From a virus: DNA of 46,751 nucleotides. Positions 42,894 to 46,751 of this stretch are shown piece by piece. Numbering within the stretch: the first letter of the stretch is position 1; each line of letters starts with the position of its first letter. A program made the position numbers and the translations under genes. The stretch lies in the IMG/VR virus record IMGVR_UViG_3300025133_000194, positions 1 to 46,751 of that record; one strand, written 5' to 3'. Under the pieces are notes generated by a model. The model did not search any database. It was not told where the DNA came from and saw only the letters and a list, made by a program, of their open reading frames with translations.

Positions 42894-44445
42894 TTATTCT
42901 CATATTTGAAATTACACAATCTGCAGATATAATAGTTGTAACTACACTCACTGCATTCTTAAGAGCGGACTTGGTTACAAGTACAGGATCTATGATACCA
43001 GCTGAGATCATTGTAGCTCTTTCACCAGTTACTACATCTACACCATAACCCTCGTGATCTTCGTACCCATCAGCCATAGATATACCAGCATTGTCAAGTA
43101 CAGTGTAAAAAGGAGCTTGAATAGCTTTTAGTAGTATCTCTTCACCCACCGCTTTAGCGGAGATTTTTTGAGATGCATTTAACAGTGCAACTCCACCGCC
43201 AGGGACTATACCTTCCTTAAGTGCAGCTTTGGTAGCGTAGATAGCGTCTTCTATTCTATCTTTCTTTTCTTTAAGTTCTACCTTTGAATCAGCACCAACT
43301 TTTACCATTCCAACAGATCCTGATAGCATAGCTAATCTTTCTCTATGTTTCTTTTGTATAAACGGATTTTTCTCCCATTTATCTATAGTTTTCTTAATAC
43401 TCTCGATTCTCTCTTCCATCTCATCCTCTGGGGTCTCAATAGTTAATACTGTATTTTTATCATCAGTTATTGCTGAGTAAGCTTCTCCCAAGCAATCTAT
43501 ATCTATGAGATCTAAATCATCACCTAATTGTTCGTTGATTACCTTAGCACCAACTAAAAAAGCGAGATCTGCAACAGTATCATCTTTAGTAGGACCAAAA
43601 CCTGGAAGATCTATAATATTTACTTTTATATTACCTTTTACCTTGTTCATGAGTAAAGCAGCTTTAACCTGCTGTTCAACCTGCGCCACTATTAATAAAG
43701 GGCGTTTAGTCTTAATAACATGTTCTAATACTGTTTGTATTTTTCTTATGTTTGGTATTTCTGAAGATACTATTAATACTAATGGGTTATCAAGCTCACA
43801 TATCTGCTTGTCCTTATCAGTAACGAAATGTGGGGATGTGAGCCCTGAATCTACCTGTACGCCGTCAACTACTTCGACATATGTCTCTTCAGTTGGAGAC
43901 TCTTCCATTAATACCACACCATCTTTACCTACTTTAGTATAAGCTTCCGCTATAATCTTTCCTAGTTCAGCATCATTATTGCAACTTATTGAACTAACAG
44001 ATTCGAGCATATCGCCTTCGATCTTGACAGAAATCTTATTTAGGTAATCATTTACCTTTTTAAGACCGGATTTAATCCCGTCTTTAATTTCTCTTGTGTT
44101 AGCTTCACTCTTGCTAACTTCTTTTAATAGTGATTCAGCAAGGACGGTAGCTGTAGTAGTACCGTCACCTGCTTCTCTCACTGTATTTCTAGCAGCCTCC
44201 TTTATTAAGGTAGCCCCCATGTTTTCTACCGGGTCAAATAAGACAACTGATTCTGCTACAGTTACTCCGTCTTTCGTTATTACCGGTAAACCTCTCGCAT
44301 CTTCGTATATAACGCATTTACCAGAGGCACCTAGGGTTGATTTTACTGCTTTAGCTAGCTTTTCAACGCCAGCTACTATTTTGTTCTTTGCGTTATCGCC
44401 AAAGTTTACGTCTTTGACAATCTCACTTGGTTGATTGTATTCCAT
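42880..44445 (-). CDS. groEL: GroEL chaperonin
   Basis: This 521-residue protein is a full-length GroEL with equatorial, intermediate and apical domains. The ATP site is intact: KDGV (58-61), GDGTTTAT (93-100, Asp94 = E. coli Asp87), RIEDA (397-401, Asp400 = Asp398) and GGGVAL (416-421). The C-terminal Gly-Gly-Met tail of bacterial GroEL is missing, as the protein ends in INESN. In the apical groove several hydrophobic contacts differ from E. coli: Leu202 for Tyr199, His206 for Tyr203, Gln237 for Leu234 and Lys261 for Leu259, while Phe207, Leu240, Leu265 and Met266 stay hydrophobic. The start follows a TTAAA-repeat leader. It heads the late operon. Confidence 0.93.
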   Translation of the reverse strand: MEYNQPSEIVKDVNFGDNAKNKIVAGVEKLAKAVKSTLGASGKCVIYEDARGLPVITKDGVTVAESVVLFDPVENMGATLIKEAARNTVREAGDGTTTATVLAESLLKEVSKSEANTREIKDGIKSGLKKVNDYLNKISVKIEGDMLESVSSISCNNDAELGKIIAEAYTKVGKDGVVLMEESPTEETYVEVVDGVQVDSGLTSPHFVTDKDKQICELDNPLVLIVSSEIPNIRKIQTVLEHVIKTKRPLLIVAQVEQQVKAALLMNKVKGNIKVNIIDLPGFGPTKDDTVADLAFLVGAKVINEQLGDDLDLIDIDCLGEAYSAITDDKNTVLTIETPEDEMEERIESIKKTIDKWEKNPFIQKKHRERLAMLSGSVGMVKVGADSKVELKEKKDRIEDAIYATKAALKEGIVPGGGVALLNASQKISAKAVGEEILLKAIQAPFYTVLDNAGISMADGYEDHEGYGVDVVTGERATMISAGIIDPVLVTKSALKNAVSVVTTIISADCVISNMRINESN

Positions 44446-44475
44446 GTATTAAATTAAATTTGATTAAAGTGTACT

Positions 44476-44766
44476 CTATTCGAAAGTTTTTACAACCTTT
44501 GGCCCTTTCGTAGCCTCTAACTTGTCTGCAAAGTGCTTAACACTACCATTTATAGCTGTCTCCGCCCCTTCTATTGTTTCTCTACGTGTAACATCTTGCC
44601 AATTCTCGTAATTATCGGGATTTTTGCATTCTGTTTGATAGAATCCGTTAGGTAATTGGGTTATTCTCCAGTTTTTCTTCTCAGAGAGGTGTTTCCAATG
44701 TTTAATTGTTGTTTCATTCGGTTTTAGGTTGCCAGTTGAACTGGTCTTGTAGTATAAATAAGTCAT
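44476..44766 (-). CDS. Small hypothetical protein upstream of GroEL
   Basis: This 96-residue soluble protein is polar and Lys-rich with a Trp-containing middle (HWKHLSEKKNWRITQLPNGFYQTECKNP), followed by a helix (REETIEGAE-type charge pattern) and a basic ending. The NW.I...NGFYQ pattern suggests a small alpha/beta fold, but no family is recognised. It lies between the basic protein and GroEL, about 30 bp from each, and is probably co-transcribed. No membrane segment is present. Confidence 0.5.
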   Translation of the reverse strand: MTYLYYKTSSTGNLKPNETTIKHWKHLSEKKNWRITQLPNGFYQTECKNPDNYENWQDVTRRETIEGAETAINGSVKHFADKLEATKGPKVVKTFE

Positions 44767-44811
44767 TTTTTTGGTTTTTTGGTTAATGTTGACTTGGTGT
44801 AGGGTATTTCC

Positions 44812-45108
44812 CTATTTTTTGTATCTAGATGATTTGTTTCTAGACTTAGATGTCTTCTTCATTGTCTTTGTGCTAAAGCCTTCTCTCTTCGTTCCTTTAC
44901 CATCATTCCCTCTATTAGCTTTAACAGACTTAAATCTACGATCTTTGTGATCATAATCTTTGCCTTTAATATCTTTACCCTCTTTTATAGCTTTTCTACG
45001 CTTAACTTGATTCTCTGCTTTCTTCGCTCTTCTATCCGGTGTCATCGCTGCTTTCTTATCGCGAATAGCCTTTGCACGTCTTGCTGTTGGAGAGAGTTTC
45101 TGTTTCAT
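44812..45108 (-). CDS. Highly basic small protein
   Basis: I start this gene at the ATG at 45108 (98 residues, MKQKLSPTARRAKAIRDK), because the longer frame adds an unrelated hydrophobic stretch and lacks leader features. Over 40 percent of residues are Lys or Arg (for example AKAIRDKKAAMTPDRRAKKA, KGTKREGFSTKTMKKTSKSRNK), with Gly/Ser/Thr between. It is likely to be disordered in the absence of nucleic acid and could bind DNA or RNA, for example as a packaged DNA condensation protein. It is the first gene of the leftward late block, downstream of a divergent control region. Basic residues alone do not give a family. Confidence 0.55.
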   Translation of the reverse strand: MKQKLSPTARRAKAIRDKKAAMTPDRRAKKAENQVKRRKAIKEGKDIKGKDYDHKDRRFKSVKANRGNDGKGTKREGFSTKTMKKTSKSRNKSSRYKK

Positions 45109-45123
45109 ACTTAGTATGATTAC

Positions 45124-45153
45124 ATAGTAAATAAGTAATTTACACAGTGACAA
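45124..45153 (-). promoter_or_regulatory. Possible leftward promoter for the late block
   Basis: On the minus strand TTGTCA (45153-45148) and TACTAT (45129-45124) are 18 bp apart, like a sigma70 promoter, with a short leader to the ATG at 45108. The -35-like box lies inside the direct repeat at 45146-45166. The Bacteroidota consensus TTTG / TAnnTTTG is not present, so the assignment is weak. Confidence 0.35.
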
Positions 45154-45166
45154 TAGCCTATTACTC
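45146..45166. repeat. Direct repeat, copy 1 (100-bp spacing)
   Basis: The segment aGTGACAaTAGCCTaTTACTC matches copy 2 at 45246-45266 in 18 of 21 positions and lies exactly 100 bp from it. The minus-strand promoter-like -35 box is inside this copy. The pair could be binding sites for a regulator or replication protein. Confidence 0.6.
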
Positions 45167-45188
45167 CTATCTCTACTATCCTATCTCT

Positions 45189-45229
45189 ACCCTTAGATAT
45201 TACTCTAGTAATATCCTTAAGTAAAGGGT
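45189..45229. repeat. Palindrome with outer arms
   Basis: A perfect inverted repeat, GATATTACT and AGTAATATC (45196-45204 and 45207-45215) with a 2-bp centre, is enclosed by outer arms ACCCTTA (45189-45195) and TAAAGGGT (45222-45229, one extra A). It lies midway between the two direct repeats, so it may be the centre of an operator or origin-type site. Confidence 0.65.
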
Positions 45230-45245
45230 ATTAAAAAACGAATAC

Positions 45246-45266
45246 TGTGACACTAGCCTGTTACTC
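45246..45266. repeat. Direct repeat, copy 2 (100-bp spacing)
   Basis: The segment tGTGACAcTAGCCTgTTACTC is the second copy of the repeat at 45146-45166. It keeps GTGACA, TAGCCT and TTACTC identical. It lies between the palindrome and the GC-rich island. Confidence 0.6.
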
Positions 45267-45315
45267 TAATACTTAGCTACCTAATGTCACATAAATTGTG
45301 TTGTAAATATAGAAC

Positions 45316-45413
45316 GATTGCACCGCTCCCTATCCCCCTGGTACCCAGCCCGTTACCAAAACGGTTTTCATTTAGCCCACGGGCCCCCTCGATCGATCAT
45401 TTCGCCCGAAGTT
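45316..45413. other. GC-rich island with small hairpins
   Basis: About 100 bp of markedly GC-rich DNA in an AT-rich window, with CCGTT/AACGG (45350-45354 with 45360-45364), GCCCGT/ACGGGC (45348-45353 with 45379-45384) and clustered short palindromes (GGTACC, GGGCCC, GATCGATC). It has no coding signature. It may be a structured RNA, a packaging or nick site, or the binding site of a phage protein. Confidence 0.45.
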
Positions 45414-45476
45414 TTTGCGTTTTTCTTTTCGTGTCATATCGTCATGACATACTGTCACAATATCAACTACTAATAT

Positions 45477-45510
45477 TTACAAACTAGATACGACTAACAT
45501 TGGATAATAT
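45477..45510 (+). promoter_or_regulatory. 34-bp promoter-like element, copy 1
   Basis: TTACAAACTAGATACGA, a 7-bp variable spacer and TGGATAATAT. It lies 36 bp before the ATG at 45547. The right half contains an extended -10-like TAATAT; the left half is conserved in all copies. The host-type TAnnTTTG box is absent, so it may be read by a phage or altered sigma factor. Confidence 0.65.
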
Positions 45511-45546
45511 ATATGTAAACAAATTAATAACTAAATAAATTAAATT

Positions 45547-45771
45547 ATGTCAAAAGAAATCAATCAAATTACTACGAAAAGATTCGTAATCAGAAAAACA
45601 TTAATCGGTAAAAATGCTATCATTACTTTTACTAATAAGAAAAATGAAACATTTACTTATAATCACGATAAAGTTTATAATGATAATAAAGAAAAATTCG
45701 ATAATATGAATTGCTTCAATAAGTACGGAAGTTACACATGTACTAATAACTTACCAACTTTCGCAAGATAG
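45547..45771 (+). CDS. Small early-type protein (paralogue 1)
   Basis: This 74-residue protein starts MSKEINQITTKRFVIRKTLI and continues with a beta-hairpin-like segment (NAIITFTNKKNETFTYNHD) and an Asn/Lys-rich end with two Cys (NCFNKYGSYTCTNN). Its first 30 residues are closely similar to the partial gene at 46663, with the shared core KRFVIRK.LIGKN..ITF. No family is recognised. It follows the first 34-bp promoter-like element and the divergent control region. Small AT-rich genes at the start of a rightward cluster are typical of early phage genes that alter host functions. Confidence 0.6.
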   Translation: MSKEINQITTKRFVIRKTLIGKNAIITFTNKKNETFTYNHDKVYNDNKEKFDNMNCFNKYGSYTCTNNLPTFAR

Positions 45772-45848
45772 TTAGTATAAAAAGTCCAGTTAGTTATTCG
45801 ATTACTGGTATAAACAAAATGATCGATCACTCAGTTCCCCGAGGTGGA

Positions 45849-45884
45849 TCTATAAAGAACTATAGATAGAAGTTCGACTCTTCT
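45849..45884 (+). other. Two adjacent hairpins, one T-arm-like
   Basis: TCTATA/TATAGA (45849-45854 with 45861-45866, 6-base loop) is followed after one base by AGAAG-TTCGACT-CTTCT (45868-45884), a 5-bp stem with a 7-base loop that exactly fits a tRNA T-arm. No matching acceptor arm or anticodon loop was found. It could be a tRNA-like fragment or an RNA 3' structure. Confidence 0.35.
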
Positions 45885-45916
45885 CGTTACTACTAATAAT
45901 CAATAAATAAATAACT

Positions 45917-45994
45917 ATGTCAAAAGTACTAGAAAGAAACATCGCAGAATTAATAATGATAACACTAACAATCATAATATTAATTACAAACTAA
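45917..45994 (+). CDS. 25-residue single-span membrane micropeptide
   Basis: A short frame with an ATG after an AATAAATAACT leader typical of this cluster. The product starts MSKVLERNIAEL and continues as a hydrophobic helix of about 13 residues (IMITLTIIILI) ending in TN. Its first residues MSK match the two paralogues nearby. Its stop codon TAA lies inside the second 34-bp element (TTACAAACTAA), so the promoter-like element overlaps the gene end. Translation is not proven. If real, it would sit in the inner membrane. Confidence 0.4.
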   Translation: MSKVLERNIAELIMITLTIIILITN

Positions 45995-46017
45995 ATACGA
46001 TCTAATCTGGATAATAT
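45984..46017 (+). promoter_or_regulatory. 34-bp promoter-like element, copy 2
   Basis: TTACAAACTAAATACGA, 7-bp spacer, TGGATAATAT; 24 bp before the ATG at 46042. It overlaps the 3' end of the micropeptide frame. The left half is identical to copy 4. Confidence 0.65.
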
Positions 46018-46041
46018 TAATATAAACTAATAAATAACAAT

Positions 46042-46194
46042 ATGACTTACGAACACGAAATCACTTTCAACGACGACTCAATACAATACTTGACGTCAAC
46101 AACTAATTATCTTAACGATGACGACAAACAATTCTTAACTGACTTACTCGTCGACTTAAATACAATAAAATCGGTGAATTCATATAAACTATAA
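46042..46194 (+). CDS. Small acidic early-type protein
   Basis: This 50-residue protein (start MTYEHEITFNDDSIQYLT) is acidic and soluble, with a helix-rich second half including DDDKQFLTDLLVDLNTIKS. It is preceded by the second 34-bp element and a TAATAACAAT leader, which supports an active start. No family is recognised. Small acidic phage proteins often bind host enzymes, but nothing in the sequence shows this. It was identified because it lies between two elements of the promoter-like family. Confidence 0.55.
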   Translation: MTYEHEITFNDDSIQYLTSTTNYLNDDDKQFLTDLLVDLNTIKSVNSYKL

Positions 46195-46202
46195 TTCACA
46201 TT

Positions 46203-46218
46203 TGTAAACTAATTTACA
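46203..46218. repeat. Inverted repeat TGTAAA/TTTACA
   Basis: A perfect 6-bp inverted repeat with a 4-bp centre (TGTAAA-CTAA-TTTACA) lies just after the small acidic gene. A related TTTACA-A-TGTAAA palindrome is inside the third 34-bp element. Both could be operator half-sites. Confidence 0.45.
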
Positions 46219-46286
46219 GTTGTGAACATTGAGTGTCGGTGGTATACTTCAATACAATTTCTATCAACTTAATAAACAATATACTT

Positions 46287-46320
46287 TTACAATGTAAATA
46301 CGAAGCATATTGGATAATAT
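46287..46320 (+). promoter_or_regulatory. 34-bp promoter-like element, copy 3
   Basis: TTACAATGTAAATACGA, 7-bp spacer, TGGATAATAT; 22 bp before the ATG at 46343. The left half differs from the other copies (TGT for ACT), forming TTTACA-A-TGTAAA. The conserved region extends on into AACTGAAC, as in copy 4. Confidence 0.65.
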
Positions 46321-46342
46321 AACTGAACTTAAAAATTATACT

Positions 46343-46573
46343 ATGACAATTAAACTAATCAATCAATCAACTAAAAAAATTAATAATAATACACTTATTA
46401 TCTATAACTTATTAATAAATAATAAATTTAATTTAGAAACAACTAAAGTTATATCTAATAATAAATTTAGTCATTACACAATAAATGACACTCAACATAA
46501 TATATTACTCAACAATAATATAATTATAAATAACAAAATATTCTTTAACAAAATAACTAAATTACTTAAATAA
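46343..46573 (+). CDS. Asn/Ile-rich small protein
   Basis: I start this gene at the ATG at 46343 (76 residues, MTIKLINQSTKKINNN), since a TTG at 46310 lies inside the promoter-like element. The protein is rich in Asn, Ile, Lys and Leu, with strand-like segments such as NTLIIYNLLINNKF and HNILLNNNIIINNK. About one residue in four is Asn, which reflects very AT-rich codons. No family is recognised. It follows the third 34-bp element and precedes the fourth by only 2 bp. A role as a small host-interaction protein is possible but unproven. Confidence 0.55.
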   Translation: MTIKLINQSTKKINNNTLIIYNLLINNKFNLETTKVISNNKFSHYTINDTQHNILLNNNIIINNKIFFNKITKLLK

Positions 46574-46575
46574 TA

Positions 46576-46609
46576 TTACAAACTAAATACGAATGTAATT
46601 GGATAATAT
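46576..46609 (+). promoter_or_regulatory. 34-bp promoter-like element, copy 4
   Basis: TTACAAACTAAATACGA, 7-bp spacer, TGGATAATAT; 53 bp before the ATG at 46663. It shares a longer downstream match (AACTGAAC) with copy 3. Confidence 0.65.
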
Positions 46610-46662
46610 AACTGAACAAACAAACAATAAATAACTTAATTAATAACTTAAAATAAATAATA

Positions 46663-46751
46663 TGTCAAAGTTAACAAAAGTTGAAGAACTTAAAACTAAA
46701 AGATTTGTAATTAGAAAGTCTCTAATTGGTAAAAATGTAGTAATAACATTT
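46663..46751 (+). CDS. Small early-type protein (paralogue 2), N-terminal part
   Basis: The frame runs off the right edge. The visible 29 residues start MSKLTKVEELKTKRFVIRK and continue SLIGKNVVITF, closely matching the start of the gene at 45547 (KRFVIRK.LIGKN..ITF). This makes it a second copy of the same family, preceded by the fourth 34-bp element. No further domain can be judged from the fragment. The repeated gene and promoter layout suggests an array of paralogues that continues outside the window. Confidence 0.6.

Larger units (their letters stand above)
45109..45546. other. Divergent control region without genes
   Basis: This 438-bp stretch between the leftward late block and the rightward small genes holds direct repeats 100 bp apart, a 20-bp palindrome, a GC-rich island, four TGTCAC/GTGACA sites and the first 34-bp promoter-like element. 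A 67-codon frame at 45284-45487 is dismissed as non-coding. No tRNA or other RNA gene was found. It probably contains the promoters and operators for both directions, perhaps also a replication or packaging site. Confidence 0.6.

Noticed and set aside
43505-44434. Opposite-strand frames inside groEL
   Set aside because: They mirror conserved GroEL codons and show no features of their own.
44799-44820. Rightward terminator (TAGGG/CCCTA plus T-run)
   Set aside because: No rightward gene lies upstream; the T-run is the Lys codons and stop of the basic protein on the other strand.
878-45108. Contractile or long flexible tail genes
   Set aside because: No sheath, tube, tape-measure or baseplate protein was recognised in the whole late block.
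45109-45153. Longer start for the basic protein
   Set aside because: It adds a hydrophobic 15-residue stretch out of keeping with the rest and covers the promoter-like boxes.
45284-45487. 67-codon rightward frame in the control region
   Set aside because: It runs across the GC-rich island, has many Pro/Ser/Arg residues without pattern, lacks an AT leader and overlaps the promoter-like element.
45820-45895. tRNA gene suggested by a perfect T-arm
   Set aside because: No 5' strand pairs with CGTTACT, and no anticodon loop with T33 fits at the right distance; kept only as a hairpin element.
46310-46342. Upstream TTG start for the Asn-rich protein
   Set aside because: The TTG is inside the 34-bp element; the ATG at 46343 has a proper leader.
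1-46751. CRISPR array, integrase, transposase or attachment site
   Set aside because: No regularly spaced repeats of the required kind and no recombinase motifs were seen; the four 34-bp elements are too far apart and precede genes.

Overview
This window is a segment of a tailed-phage genome, probably a short-tailed (podovirus-like) virus of a marine Bacteroidota/Flavobacteriia-type host. The phage assignment is secure: one leftward block from about 45.1 kb down to 0.8 kb carries a large terminase, portal, scaffold-like protein, major capsid protein, head-tail ring proteins, a 3,321-residue tail protein, internal ejected proteins, fibres, a holin and a peptidoglycan peptidase. I see no tail sheath, tube, tape measure or baseplate genes, and there are large internal virion proteins (337, 619 and 2,508 residues), so a short tail is likely. 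The gene order and capsid/portal/terminase style recall crAss-like and related marine podoviruses; this is inferred from memory, not from a search. The host guess rests on strong AT bias, A/T-rich leaders without Shine-Dalgarno sites and the Hc1-type protein.

Layout. At the left end three rightward genes (a partial outer-membrane-barrel protein, a small membrane protein, a histone-H1-like protein) end at a clear terminator. The leftward late block then reads, in transcription order from 45.1 kb: a basic protein, a hypothetical, GroEL, GroES, a winged-helix protein, a small HExxH protein, a holin, LamG-type and small virion-type proteins, a tandem-GroES protein, a candidate small terminase, TerL, portal, scaffold, MCP followed by a terminator hairpin, ring/adaptor proteins, the giant tail protein, appendage proteins, ejected proteins, two small membrane proteins, three tandem paralogues, a fibre, an M15 endolysin and a 28-residue membrane peptide. 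At the right, a gene-free divergent control region of about 440 bp (45109-45546) has direct repeats 100 bp apart, a 20-bp palindrome and a GC-rich island. Beyond it lies a very AT-rich array of small rightward genes, four of them preceded by a near-identical 34-bp element.

How it may work together. The chaperonin genes open the late operon, as expected if phage-made chaperonin and co-chaperonins fold the capsid or the giant virion proteins. The terminase/portal/MCP set builds and fills the head. The ring proteins and the giant tail protein form the short tail. The ejected proteins, one of which combines a zincin-type protease motif, a sigma-like segment and a HAD phosphatase interrupted by a P-loop kinase, would enter the cell with the DNA. 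The most unusual points are the double chaperonin system (GroEL plus a single-domain and a double-domain GroES), the multi-enzyme ejected protein, and the repeated 34-bp promoter-like element driving small early genes.
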